A stretch of DNA of 64,000 nucleotides. It comes from Artemia franciscana (lineage: Eukaryota > Arthropoda > Branchiopoda > Anostraca > Artemiidae). Location of the stretch: the NCBI RefSeq assembly GCF_032884065.1, contig NC_088873.1, positions 8,071,702 through 8,135,701 of the forward strand, written 5' to 3'. Within the stretch, counting starts at the first letter, position 1. Each line of letters begins with the position of its first letter. A program made the position numbers and the translations under genes. This document shows, piece by piece, positions 39,098 to 50,770 of the stretch. The notes below the pieces were generated by a model, which ran no database searches, was not told where the DNA came from, and saw only the letters and a list, made by a program, of their open reading frames with translations.

Positions 39098-39393
39098 CAC
39101 AGCTTAGATACCAATACAGTTATGAAAACTCGATTTATTTTTGGGACACAGTGCGTGGGTAGCGATGCTCGCAGCTCGAGACAGGAAACTGGCAACACAG
39201 CTTAAATACCAATATTGGTATATAAGCTGTGTATGCAACAAAACAAAATTACGTTCTCGCCTATGGTGTTGTAGTACGATCTACGCGTCGGAGCGCGGGC
39301 TTGGAGGAGGCGCTAAATTCAGAGCTCTGTACCAAAAGCTTCTCATGGGCAAGATAGGAGTTTTCATAACTGTGTATTGGTATCTAAGCTGTG
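39098..39393. mobile_element. MITE with 34-36-bp terminal inverted repeats and an internal palindrome
   Basis: The left end CACAGCTTAGATACCAATAC, continuing to 'agttatgaaaactc', is inverted at the right end (39360-39393). The same terminal motif occurs head-to-head in the middle as a near-perfect 36-bp palindrome around CCAATATTGG (about 39198-39234). Total length is 296 bp. The interior is GC-richer than the surroundings (39250-39320). It has no transposase and the family is not identified. The target duplication is unclear. Confidence 0.7.
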
Positions 39394-39529
39394 ACTTTGA
39401 GTAAAGTCAGAATTTGAAGAGATTCCAATTTCGATTTGGCAGCCGGATTCCATGTCATCCCATAGCAACATACATACAGACGCGTCTGTGCCTAAATATA
39501 CCGAAAGATTTGAGTTTTTTTCCAATTAA

Positions 39530-40030
39530 ATGATTTAAGGTAATAAGCCAAATAGCTTGATAAATCTTATTGGAAAAACTGAAACAATGTCTTGTAAAAC
39601 TGTCTTGAAGGGTATAAAATTATGGAATAATTTAGAAAATGATATGAAAAAGATAGAAAACTTTAGTGATTTTAAGGAAAAATTGAAAGAAAAATTATCA
39701 AGTAAGTATGAGTTTTGGTTTTGTTTGTTTTAGAGGAGATTTGATTTAGATTTGGTTGTAATTGTTTGTTGGTTGGTGAATGTGAACCCACAGCATAGAT
39801 ATGGTATGTAGCTGCCGCCTCCGAAGTATTATTATTATTTTATATTTTTGTTGCTTTTTTCTTTTTTTTCTTTTTTTTGTTTCTTTCTTATTATAGTGGA
39901 TTAAAGTATGTTGTGTGTATATTTTTTTTTACCTGATTCACCCCAAGTCAACCGTTTAGTTTTTGAGAACCATATTGATTTTTTTATGTAAATTGTTGAT
40001 AAAGCAAGATGAATAAACTATATCATAAAC
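39530..40030 (+). mobile_element. Non-LTR retrotransposon 3' end (ORF2 last codons plus UTR)
   Basis: Positions 39592-39733 encode VLKGIKLWNNLENDMKKIEN and FSDFKEKLKEKLSSKY, the standard C-terminal signature of CR1/Jockey-type ORF2 (G..LWN.L......I...F...LK..L). A stop and a T-rich 3' UTR follow, ending near 'gatgaataaact'. It is 5'-truncated. Confidence 0.7.
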
Positions 40031-41526
40031 TTTGCTCATTATAGTTAAAGCAGTTTAAACAGTCAAAACCAAGTTTTCACACGATACATAAACTAAATTA
40101 AAAAGTTCTGGAGACGAAAAATTAACTATTCTGGACAAGAAACAAAGCCAATTTTGGAAGGAGATCCTTGCTATCTGCTTCAGATCACTGGCTTCGGATA
40201 GCATATCGTATTTTTCTTGGCATGGACTCCTGTATAAATCAGCTCAAGATAGCCTTATCAAAATTTTTGAACATGCATGATAGATCTATAAAATCGCTTT
40301 CCATAACCAAAACACATTCCCCGCGGAAATAATTTTTGAATCGATGCAAAAACAAGTCACGAGTTAAGTCAGATTTTGTATGGATTGTAATTTTGCTTCG
40401 GCTGCAGGATTTCATGTCGCCTGACAGCAATATACTGTCTAAAAAGGTTGAGTTATTTCAAGTGAAATAACTCATGATATACGCTCGGCCTAATAGTATG
40501 TTGAAAAACTAAAAGAAAAATACTAAAAAAAGTCTTCTAAACTTTGGTCAAAATAGTTTAACTAGAGGTCGAGGATTAAATTGAATATTAACTGAAATAG
40601 AAAGAAAATAAATCGAAAGGACGACAGAGAATTGCGCTAACTTTGGAAAGAAAACTTTACTATCTATTTCGGATCACGGGCATCGGATAGCACATCGCTT
40701 TTTTCTTGGCATGTAATCCTACATAAGTCATTGATAAATATCAAAAAGTTCAGCGTGAATGGCAGACCGATATATGCATCCTTCCATAGCCAAAATACAT
40801 TATGCGCGAAAACAAGTAATTAGTTTAGGCAAAACAAGTCTGGAGTTGGGCTAGATTTTTCAAAGAACTACAATTTTACCTCGGAAGTCAGGTTTCACGT
40901 TGCCTGACAAAGAAAAAATGTCTTTATAGAGATAGAAATTGATTAGCTTCTGTTAGTTTAGAAATTCATTTCACCGGCGAAAAAATTACTTCAAAGATGA
41001 GTAAATGATTCCTGTTTAAGAATCCTTTCATAACTATTTTGAAAAAAAATCAACATCCATGACCAAAATAATCGTCATCCTTAATAAAAACCTGCTATTT
41101 ACGATAAAAATACAGTTTAGCAAGATTCTCCTAGAATTTGAATTTCACTTCGGAAGCCGGATTTCACATTGTCTGATAAAAAGAAACGGGGCGAACATTT
41201 AGTTCGCTTCTATTAATTTGAACATTATTTTTCTGGCAGAAAAAATTACTTCAAGGATGTATAAATGTTTCCTGTTTATAAATCTTTTTTTTTTCAGATT
41301 CAAAACCTCAACATGCGTGGCCGAAAAAAATCGTCCATCCTGAGTCAAAATGTGATACTCATGACAGCCAGCAGGTTAGCTGGTTTCTTAAATAATTTGA
41401 ATTTCGTTTCGGAAGTCGGATTTCACACTTCCTGACCAAACACTTTCGTGGTAACGAACTGTAAGTAAGGAGCGATACGGATAAATAGTAACCGAGCCTC
41501 TAAAAAACGAATTTTGACACCAATAT

Positions 41527-43146
41527 TTTGCTAGGAGATTTTAATGCCCAGGTTGGTAGAAATAGGGATAGATGTTATCCTATCCTAGGTAAATTTGGTA
41601 TAGGAAAAGAAAACAGTAATGGCTATAGACTTTTGCAATTTTGTAGGTATAACAACCTAGTTATAACCAATACAGTGTTTGGTCACAAAATGGCACATAA
41701 GTTGGCAAGGTATTCACGTGATGGTAAGACAGCAAACCTTATTGATTATGTTATTGTAAACAGAAGACCAGCAGGATCAATACAAGATACTAGGGTGTAT
41801 AGGAGTGCTGTTATTGATGTTAAGGTAAAGATCACCATCTAGTATTGTCTAAGGTTAATTTAAAGCTGAAATTTCGAAAGGGTAACTGCCTCCCAGAATG
41901 TTATGATGTTGGTAGACTCCAGGATGAAAATTCGAGAAAAAACTTCCAGGAACAGTTGAATACTAAACTTGAGAGTTTAAAATTTGACAATGTGGAAAAT
42001 GGATGGAATAATTTCAGAAAAACAATTTGTGAAGTTGCTGATGGTGTCTTAGGGAAGAGTGCTAAGGCTGCAACTAGGAATATTAGTGAAAAAGCTTTAG
42101 GTTTAATAGAGAGTAGAAGGGGTTCGTACAAGAATTATCTGAGTGATAGGTCGTATGAAAACAAAAGGAATGTAAAGAAAGTGGAGAAAGCATTAAAATA
42201 TGAACTAAGGAGATGTGAAGTGGAGGCCATGGATAAAATTGCTGAGGATCTGGAAGATGGGGCTCGACGGCATAATAGTAAAATATTATACTTGCATGTT
42301 AATAAATTGAAAGGGAGTAGCCAATCCGGACTAGTCCCAGTTAAAGATAGAAATGGGGCCACAAATAGTGATAAGGAAAAAGTTAAAGAAAGATGGGTGG
42401 AACATTTTGAGAATGTGCTAAACCGAGATACAGTAGCAGAAAAAGATATAAATGAAAATGAAAAGTTTGTGATACCTTAGATATGAAGGAAGATTTGTTT
42501 AGTGAGGAAGAAATACTGACAGTACTAAAAGGACTAAAAACTAATAAGGCTCCAGGTGCTGATAGTGTGATTAATGAGTTTCTTAAATATGGTGTATTAA
42601 TTCTATTCTTTAAAAAATTTTGGGAAGAATAGAAAAATAAGTCTGCAAACCAAGATTAGAATATTGAAAGCTACAGTGATGACAGTGGTCAAATATGGCT
42701 TTGAAGCATGGGCGCTCCGAAAAGCAGATGAAAATTTACTAGATGTTTTCCAGAGAAATTGCCTACGGATTGTTCTGGGTACCCGGCTGACTGACCGTAT
42801 TTCAAACAGTAGGCTGTACGAAAAATGTGGTTCAATGCCGCTTTCTAGGGCTATAATGAAAGAAAGGTTAGGATGGCTAGGCCACGTTCTGTGGATGAAG
42901 GATGACAGATTGCCAAAGATTGTCCTTTTTGGCCAACCGTCTGGGGCTACACGGAAAGCAGGTCGTCCTTGTCTGGGTTCGGAGGATGTTATAAATAAAG
43001 ATTTGAAGGAAATGGAAACTTCCTGGGAGGGTGTAAAGAGGGAGGCTTTGAATATAATCAGGTTGGAGGAGGAGCGTGCGTAGCTGTGTTGGCCTCAGGC
43101 GGCTTGGTGCTGCAGTGAGTTATTAGTAGTAGTAGCAGTAGTAGTA
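41527..43146 (+). mobile_element. RTE/Jockey-like retrotransposon nested in HLE copy 10 (5'-truncated, RT core deleted)
   Basis: Positions 41527-41842 encode the second half of the endonuclease: LLGDFNAQVG, then ANLIDYVIVN and the end of the domain. A frameshift near 41825 is followed by 41845-42480, the pre-RT linker (for example KALGLIESRRGSYKNYLSDR, LVPVKDRNGA and KERWVEHFENVLNRD). Positions 42480-42600 start the RT with EEEILTVLKGLKTNKAPGADSV. The catalytic core is missing at about 42600-42660. Positions 42664-43083 encode the C-terminal region (VMTVVKYGFEAWALRKADEN, FQRNCLRIVLGTRLTDRIS, RLGWLGHVLWMKDDRLPK). The 3' end has 'ggcggcttggtgctgcag' and a (TAG)n tail. This is the best preserved LINE of the window, but it is dead. 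Confidence 0.9.
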
Positions 43147-43754
43147 ATAGATATATCAAAAGAATTGGCTTATTATGTTGATTCCAAATATATAAGATTC
43201 ATTAAGTTTAGTGTTACGCATCAAAAGCTACGAACCTGAGAAAATTTGCCTAATTTTCAAAAAAGGGGAGAAAAACCCTCTAAAAGCCAAAGAATTCCAA
43301 TGAAAATCTAACTATTAGATTGAGCGTATCCGAGAACGTTGGAGTAGAAGTTTTAAGCTTTTGTCTGCAAAATGTGGAATCTTGTATTTTTGGCCAGGAA
43401 AAAGATCACGCATGCGTGTTTATTTGTTAGTTTTTTTCAGGGGTGTTCGCATCGAAAAATTAGCCCTGGAATATCGAGAAAGGGCTCATTCGGACGGAAA
43501 TTAAAAGTTCTAGTGCCCTTTTAAGTGGCCAAAACATTGGAAGGCAATCGGCCCCCCTTCCTGCCGCCTTTTTTCTAAAAGTTATCCAATGAAAATTCTA
43601 AGATAGCCATTTTTTTCAGCATAGTTAAAAAGCCCAGTAACTATGCCTTTGAGGATAACATAACCTCGCACATCCCCTGGGGAACGGTTTGTATGTCGGG
43701 AAATATGCCCATTGTTTACGTTTTAGTGTTTTTTATTGGGAAGCATACAGACAT

Positions 43755-44475
43755 TTTCCGGGGAGGGAGCTAATTTTCTGCTGGGGAGATTTTCTACGGG
43801 GATAACTTTCTGCTGGGGGATTTTCTACGGGTATAACTTTTCTTGGTAGGGAAGTTCCCGGGGGGTGAAATTTCCAAGGGATATGGTATACTGGGGGGAT
43901 TTTCCAGGATTCCTATACAAAATTCTTTTTATTCGTCTTACTTTCTCTTTGCCGACTCAATTTTAAATTTCGAAATAACCGGGTTGGAATCTTTCCTAAG
44001 GTGGGGGATTTTCAACGGGATAAGTTTTCAACGGGGAATTTTTCCACAGGATAAATTTTTTCTACTAGGGGGCAGGGTATTTGCGAGAAAAAATTTTCAC
44101 AGAAAGGGATTTCCGGCATAACTTTAAAACAATTAGAAATTAAAGTCTTTTTCAAATAAAATTGGGCTAAGAAAAAATTTTCAGCCCGAACCATCCGCAA
44201 GAAATTTTCTACGTTAATTTTTAGCTAGAATGGAATTATCCGGGGAAAATCTCTTCGTGGTGGGGGCGGGGCTATTTTATGTGGCAAGAAATTTACATGG
44301 AGGAATCTTCCGTGACAGGAAGGAATTTTCCACGGAGGGGGGAGCCAGATTTCCCGCCATTGTATGAATGGACAGCCCCCTCATGCACAGAATAAATATT
44401 TTTGGTTTTATACGGTGAGGTTTTCACATTGGGAGGATAGTTTCTGGAGGTTAACTTTCCAGAGGGCATTTTAAA
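43755..44475. repeat. G-rich irregular repeat of 'ttttctacgggga' words
   Basis: The word TTTTC(C/T/A)ACGGG(G/A) and variants ('gattttctacggggataac', 'ttttcaacgggataag', 'tttttccacaggataa', 'ggaaggaattttccacgg') occurs more than ten times at irregular 15-60-bp spacing on the plus strand. Many G-runs of three to six bases are interspersed. Complementary words appear at 21345-21395. It is non-coding. Confidence 0.5.
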
Positions 44476-45300
44476 CAGGGGGAAACTTTACTAAAAGTAA
44501 TATACAGATTCCGTTTTAATTGTTCATATATGGGGAGCAAAATTAGAATCTGCATTAGTTGAAAAAAGTTCAGAAATTAAATAAAAAAATAAGTTTTTTT
44601 CACTGAAAGTAAGGAGCGACACTAAAACTTAAAACGACACGAAATTATCCCGTATATGCAAGGAGTCGTCCCCTCCTCCAAGCCATGCTTTTTACGCTAA
44701 AGTTTTTTATTACTTTAAAAAGTGGAGTTGTGACAAATAGGCAATTTTTAGCGTAAAGAACTTTAGCGAAAAGAACGTTGAGGAGCGGTAAGCCCCTGTC
44801 ATATACGGAATAATATCTCTTCGTTTAAAGTTTTAATGTCGCTCCTTACTTTAAGTAAAAGAAAACTTGTTTTTCTTTATTTAATAAAAAAAATGGGGTG
44901 AAAATTTAGTTCGAGTCTGTTAGTTTAAAAATTTGTTTCTCTGACAGAAAAAATTACTTCAAAGACGTACAAATATTCTCTGTTTATAAATATTTTCAGA
45001 CTTATTTTTGGAAACTTCAACCTGCATGACCGAAATAATCGTCCTTCTTGAATTAAAACGTACTACTTATGAAAACAAGTCCGCAGTTTAGCTAGATTCT
45101 CAAAGAATTTGAATTTCATTTTGGATGCCGGATTAATGTTGCCTGATAAAGAAAAATGGGGCAAAAATTTAGTTCACATATGTTAGTTTAATTTTTTTTT
45201 CCTTCGGCTGGGTAAAATATTTTTGCATACACAAAAGATTCCTATTTAGGTAATGACAAACATGTATTAATTGTCCGCTTTTTTTTAGCTAGGAATTCAG

Positions 45301-46305
45301 AAAAGTCTTATTTTTCCTTGGAATTGTTAGGAAAACTTCAGAAATTTCGCTTTTAATCAGATACCAGCGATAATTCACATAACGACATTAATTTTTTCCT
45401 TTTTGTTAAAGAAAATTTACATTTAAATCAGAGTTTTTGCTTATGATTGTCCTTACAGCCTAGAAACTAAACTGCCCTTGTTAAAAAAAATTATTATAGA
45501 GGGTGGCTTTTATTCGTAACGGAGATAACGCGAAAACTAAAGACCCTTCAACCTCCAAGGAGAAGGAAAAAAAAATCCGATTTTTCAAGAATAATATTTC
45601 CAATGATAGAAAGTTCTATTAACCTTTCTATTAAAACCTTAATATTAACCTTAATAGAAATTACCTTAATTACTTAATTACTAACCTTAATTACTTAATT
45701 AACTCAATTAGAAATTACTTAATTATTAACATTAATAGAAACTTTCTAATAGAAAGTTTCTATTAAGAAAGTTAATTGTATTAAAATTGCAAATCCCTCT
45801 GTGAATTTCTATTATTCTTTTTTAGTGAATAATTCCTATTAGTTTTACCATTAAAATAATTTTTTTTTACTTCATGATTTTATTTTGTAGTTAAATACAT
45901 TTTGTTATTTAAATCATTTGGTTTTAAATTAAATTAGCAATTAGTTAAATAATTTTTAGTTAAAAAATTGTCAGTTATACCGAGAATTGCAAGAATAAAT
46001 GACATGTATACTAATAGATCAAGGCCCCCAAATTTTTGCACGAATCGTAAAAATATAAGAAAAAGGCATATAAACAAATTTTTGATGCGTTTAAAAAAAT
46101 TTATTCCCCCCCCCCCAAAAAAAAATCCTGGACGCAACCCTCTAGTAGAACAAAATCGACCAGCATATCGTTGATTTATGTTTGAACTGATGTAAGACAA
46201 AGAAAGGGTATTCGTACTACGAGACATATATTGAGATACCAGAAAAAAACGTATTTCAAAGAAATACACAAGTGCATTATGTAACCTTTAGTCCCATGAT
46301 TTTGA
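45301..46305. other. AT-rich stretch with small palindromes
   Basis: Positions 45600-45790 contain repeated 'ttaattacttaattac' words and a perfect palindrome around 'gaaactttctaatagaaagtttc'-type halves at about 45736-45770. A C-run followed by an A-run lies at about 46107-46128. No gene is recognised. Confidence 0.45.
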
Positions 46306-46478
46306 TTAAGTAAAAAAAAAAACAAGTTTTTTTTAACTGAAAGTAAGGAGCGATATTAAAACCTAAAACGAGCAGAAATTACTCCGTGTATGAAAGGGGC
46401 TGTTCCCTCTTCAACGCCCCGCTCTTTACGCTAAAGCTTTACTCTTTCTCTCAACTCTACTTTTTAAAACAGTAAAAA
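46306..46478 (+). mobile_element. HLE solo fragment: left half of hairpin 1
   Basis: The fragment starts TTAAGTAAAAA after A and includes 'agtaaggagcgat' and the left arm to 'ctttacgctaaagctttact' and the loop. It breaks at 'aacagtaaaaa', where retrotransposon sequence begins. Confidence 0.75.
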
Positions 46479-47242
46479 GCAAGATCTGCAAATTTTATGG
46501 TCTACTCATATCTGCCAAGACAAATTATAATAGACATATCAGAGCAAGGCTTTTCAATGCGCTGGTGCAGCTACATGTTATTGGTCTTTCCCCGTTTTGG
46601 GCGATCGATTAACCGATCGGAATAAACGTACCATCCGGTCGTGCTTTTATCGGTTTTGTAAGTTCTTGTTAGGCCTACCCCCCTGGACTAGAAACTCTTG
46701 TATTAGTGAAAGATATGGCATTCTTGATCCATAATTGGCCGTCCAAAATCGGCTTTCTCGCTATGTCCGATCTCTCTGCAAGAATAATTCCCTGTATGGG
46801 GCGATGGTGCCATAATCTTCTTCTTCTTGTAAGTTATCTTTCTAGTTTAATTATATTTTCTCTTGTTATTTATGTATTATGTAGGATAAGTGTTAAGTTT
46901 TTTGGTCGTTTTGTTAATTCGTTTGCTTTTTCTTTTCTCCATAGGGTTATCTTTGTGGGTTAATAACAAATGATGAACTTGATGAATGCGAAATGCGGAT
47001 GAGCGGCGATCTATACTGTGTTTGTAAATATTTTTAGTTATCAATGCAGCTTTGCTTCGTCAGTTCTACTGAACTGTTAGTCTATTTTATTTTACTGTTT
47101 TTCTTTGTTATATTAGCTTTGTTGTGCTTTCCATTGTTGAGTTACGTGTAATTTCGTTTTTACTTTGTTTATTAATTTTTTCTCTGTACTCCACTTTTTA
47201 CACTTTTGCATGTTTGTGGGTAATAAATATTATTATTATTAT
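46479..47242 (+). mobile_element. Non-LTR retrotransposon ORF2 C-terminus and 3' UTR
   Basis: Positions 46585-46812 encode VLGDRLTDRNKRTIRSCFYR, then CKFLLGLPPWTRNSCISERY and GILDP. An in-frame TAA follows, then LAVQNRLSRYVRSLCKNNSL to a stop. This is a typical C-terminal end of a non-LTR ORF2 (..LPPW.RN..I...YGI.D). The 3' UTR is T-rich and ends 'gggtaataaatattattatt'. The TTA-type tail joins HLE sequence at 47243. It is 5'-truncated and carries a nonsense codon. Confidence 0.7.
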
Positions 47243-47943
47243 TGCTATATGTAGACACCGGTCAAAGTTTGTAACTTGCAGACCCTCCCACAGGGACTGT
47301 GTGGGAGTAAGTCGTCCCCAAAAATATTGTTATAAGGTTTTTCGACTATGCTGAACGAAATGGCTATCTCAGAATTTTGATCTGGCGACTTAGGGGAAAA
47401 ATGAGTGTGGGAGGAGGCCTAGGTGTCCTCCAATTTTTTGTTCATTTAAAAAGGGCACTAGAACTTTTCATTTCCGTTAGAATGAGCCCTCTTGCAAAAT
47501 TCTAGGACCACTGGGTCGATATGATGACCGCTGGAAAAAAAAAAGAAAAAAAAGAAAAATAAAACAAAATAAACACGCATCCGGGATCTGTCTTCTGGCA
47601 AAAATACAAAATTTCACATTTTTGTAGATAGGAGCTTGAAACTTGTACAGTAGATTTGTCTGATACGCTGAATCTGATACGGTGAATGCAATGGTGTGAT
47701 TTTCGTTAAGATTCTATAGCTTTTAGTGGGTGTTTTCCCCTATTTTTAAAATAAGGCAAATTTTCTCAGGCTCGTAACTTTTGATGGGTAAGACTAAACT
47801 TGATGAAACCTATATATTTAAAATCGGCATTAAAATGCGAATCTTTTGATGTAACTATTGGTATCAAAATTCCGTTTTTTAGAGTTTTGGTTATTATTGA
47901 GCCTGTCGCTCCTTGCTACAGTTCGTCACCACAAACTGTTTGA
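47243..47943 (+). mobile_element. HLE copy 12, 3' portion
   Basis: The copy starts at 'ctatatgtagacaccggtca' inside the 3' spacer and runs to the terminal hairpin CAGTTCGT/ACAAACTG, ending TTTGA, with T next. The LINE tail abuts its left edge, so the LINE probably inserted into an HLE whose left part is the fragment at 46306-46478, with a deletion. Confidence 0.75.
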
Positions 47944-48009
47944 TATACGAGATTTGATCCTGTATAATACATTTAACAGCAACAACAAAAACATATAAAC
48001 CAATAAATT

Positions 48010-48160
48010 AAAATACTAAAAAAAGAAAAAAAAGAAAAAAAAGAAAAAAAACAAAAAGACAAAAGAAAAAAAAAGAAAAAACTAAAAAAGAAAGAAAACT
48101 AAAAAAGAAAAAACTAAAAAAACTAAAACTAAAAAAGAGACAAACTAAAAAGAAAGAAAC
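48010..48160. repeat. A-rich (AAAAAGAAAA)n-like low-complexity tract
   Basis: About 150 bases of A-runs broken by single G or C. The Phe/Leu-rich minus-strand frame over it is an artefact. Bases 48161-48849 show no gene. Confidence 0.85.
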
Positions 48161-48849
48161 ATATACTGAAAGACACAAGAACTGGCATTTTAAATGATAA
48201 TTATATGTTACACGATTAGTTATAACCGGAAAACAAGGCCTGAAGGAAATACATATTAGAAGAACGAGGCTATAAATAGCTGTTTCTCTGATTTCCGTTT
48301 GAACTGATAAGATACAAAGAAAAAACATTTGTTCTACTTAGATAAAAGGAAAAGCGCTTCGTAACCGTTCAGTGATTGTTTCTACACGAAAGTAAGGGGA
48401 GATCTAGAGAGATGAAATTAGGGCCTTTATTATTTCTTTGTGGCAATAACTGAAAATTACCCCACAATTTCAGGGAAATTACGGAACTAAGAAAAAAACG
48501 ACTTTTCCGTAATCAGAATTACGACTTAGCCGATCCTGGAAATAGATTATCATTTCAAACAAGTATCTAATGGAAAATATTATTTGCATTACATTTTCCC
48601 AGAATTTTCCATGTGGAATACTTGCTTACAATACAGGAAAAGAAAGAAAAGGAAAAATTTGATGGTTTACGTTTTTAAATGTTTATTTTTTCATTTCTTT
48701 ATCAACTTTTATATTTAAATTACAAAAACAAAAGATAGCAAAACAAAGCAATTATATTATCGTTCCGACAGACCTCTATGACGCGGTAAAAAAGCAGAAG
48801 ACACAACAAGTTCAACTATATGAACTTGTAGATCCTTAACAGTATTAAA

Positions 48850-50077
48850 TTAAATAAAAAACAAGTTTTTTAACTGAAAGTAATGAGCGACATTAAAACT
48901 TAAAACGAACAGAAAATACTTCGTATATGAAAGGGGCTGCATCCTCATCAACGCCCCGCTCTTTACGATAAAATTTGACTCTTTCTCTAAGCTCTTCTTT
49001 TTAAAACAGTAAAAAACTTTAGCGTAAAGAGCAGGGCATTGATGAGGAAGCAGCCCCTTTGTTATACGAAGTAATTTCTGTTCGTCTTAAGTTTTAATGT
49101 CGCTCCTTACTTTCAGTTAGAAAACTTGTTTTTTATATTTAATTTCTGAACGTTTTTGAATCAATGCATGTTTTGACTTTGGCTCTCCGCAGAGGAATAA
49201 TTAAAACGAAATTTGCATATTTATTTTTTTGGCTAAATGGCTTTCTCATAGTTTTGATTGAATGATTTTGAGAAAAAAAGAAGCGGGGGAGGAAGCCTAG
49301 TTGCCCTCTAATTTTTTGATGACTTAAAAAGGCGACTAGAACTTTTAATTTTTTACGAATGTTTTTATTAGCAAAAGATATAGGTAACTTATAAATTAGC
49401 TTACGTAACGAACTTTTGTATTCTCATGTTTTTAGTACATATATGAGGGGTTCACCCCCTCGTCAGTACCTTGCTCTTTACATTAAAGCTTAAATTTTTT
49501 CCCAATTCATAAAGAATGACCCCTGAATCACAAAAGCCGTAGAATAAATAGTTTAGAATAAATTACTAAAAATACTTTAGCGTAAAGAGCGAGGTATAAG
49601 GAGGAGGTGAGCCCCTCATACACGTAATAGTTTCTGTTCGTTTTAAGTTTTAATGCTGCTCCTTACTTCCAGTTGAAAACACTTTTTTCATAATTATTTT
49701 TTCATTGTTTTTTTTTTAATAATGCTAGAAAATCCTGCACTCCCTTCATGGAAATTTTTCTTCCCCCATGACAAATTCCTCGATGGAAAGTTCCCCCAAT
49801 ATATCCCCTCTTCTCAACCCCTCCCCCAAACCAAAAAATCCCCCTGAAAACGTCTCTACATTTCCCAATAACCATTACTATATGTAAGCACTGGTCAACG
49901 TTTGTAACTTGTAGCCCCTCCCACGGGGACTGTGGGGGAGTAAGTCGTCCCCAAAGACATAGTTATAAGGTTTTTCGACTACGCTGAATAAAATGGCTGT
50001 CTCAGAATTTTGATCCAGTGACTTTGGGAAAATAATTGGCGTGGGAGGGGGCCTAGGTGCCCTCCAATTTTTTTGGT
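48850..50077 (+). mobile_element. HLE copy 13, 5' and middle portion
   Basis: The copy starts TTAAATAAAAAAC after A. Hairpin 1 is at 48880-49125 with long, well-matched arms, spacer 1 at 49140-49430, hairpin 2 at 49440-49675, and the 3' spacer is broken off at 50077 after 'ccctccaatttttttggt'. The 3' terminus is missing. Confidence 0.8.
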
Positions 50078-50374
50078 ATGCTTTCGTTATTGACAAGGGT
50101 CGTTATTTACTTACCATTCATTACTAAGATATAAAGAAAAATAGAGAAAAATTTTTGTGGAGAACTGGAAAAGGGTCACTCAGTCACAAATTAGAACTTA
50201 TATTTTCCTTGTTAAGGGTAAAAATATATTGGTAGGCAGCCAACAAAGGGGCAGCACACATTTGTTTACATGGTCTTTCCCTATTCAGCTCTTTTTCCTT
50301 TGGTCTCCTTAAAATTACTTTATAGTTCCAAATTTACAGGAGGACACGCTCCCTTACTCACTGCCGGTACCCAT

Positions 50375-50770
50375 GGAAGAGGGGGTCATCAAGAGAATGA
50401 GAATAAGGGGTTTGACTTTATCCAACAGTCTCAAATGATGTTCTTATTACATTTTTTCTAGCTGCATTTTTTCAGGCCAATTTTAGAGTTGGTCAATTAG
50501 TTAATCCCTATCTTCGATACGTTTTTCAAGTTATTTTTTTACCCCCCCCCCCCCCCGAACCAAATTCTGGACACAGCCCTGTCCACGATTCTTTTTTTTG
50601 GGGGGGGGGGGTTCTATCAAAATAAATGCTGTTCGGGGGGAGGGGGTCATCAAGAAAAGGAGAATAAGAGGTTGACCTTATCTAACAGTCTCAAATAATG
50701 TTGTTTTTTTTTCCTTAATTTTTTCAGACCAATTTACGAGTCGGTAAATTAGTTAATCCCTATATACTTA
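50375..50770 (+). repeat. Direct repeat, spacing about 262 bp, with C-run and G-run
   Basis: The block 'aaggggtttgactttatcc', 'aacagtctcaaatgatgtt', 'ttagttaatccctat' at 50405-50515 recurs at 50668-50765. Between them lie a C-run (about 50542-50556) and a G-run (about 50600-50611). It is non-coding. Confidence 0.65.

Larger units (their letters stand above)
41436..44884 (-). mobile_element. HLE copy 10, inverted, with a nested LINE
   Basis: Read on plus, it begins with the complement of the 3' end (a decayed terminal hairpin around 'ttcgtggtaacgaa' and 'gtaaggagcga') and ends at 44884 with the complement of the 5' start (CTTTATTTAA). The left flank ends CCTGA and the right flank begins TAAA. 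Joined, they give the CCTGATAAA of array G, showing insertion between A and T without duplication. A LINE fills 41527-43146. Hairpin 1 is intact at about 44578-44884. The spacer-1 and hairpin-2 region is replaced by G-rich words at 43755-44475. Confidence 0.8.
38870..45300 (+). repeat. Degenerate satellite array G, unit about 260-300 bp, heavily interrupted
   Basis: Unit words recur in order: 'cactggcttcggatagc', 'ttttcttggcat', 'aaaacaagtcNNgagtt', 'aatttcacttcggaagcc', 'ggatttcacattgcctga' and 'aaagaaaaatggggcgaaaa'. Units are visible at about 38880-39060, 40120-40440, 40590-40920, 40920-41175, 41180-41435, 44885-45160 and a partial one after it. The array is split by a MITE (39098-39393), a LINE end (39530-40030) and HLE copy 10 (41436-44884). 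Confidence 0.65.

Noticed and set aside
41845-42480. Host coiled-coil protein
   Set aside because: It is the pre-RT linker of a LINE, flanked by endonuclease and RT motifs on the same strand.
48008-48328. 106-codon Phe-rich minus-strand membrane protein
   Set aside because: Translation of an A-rich low-complexity tract.
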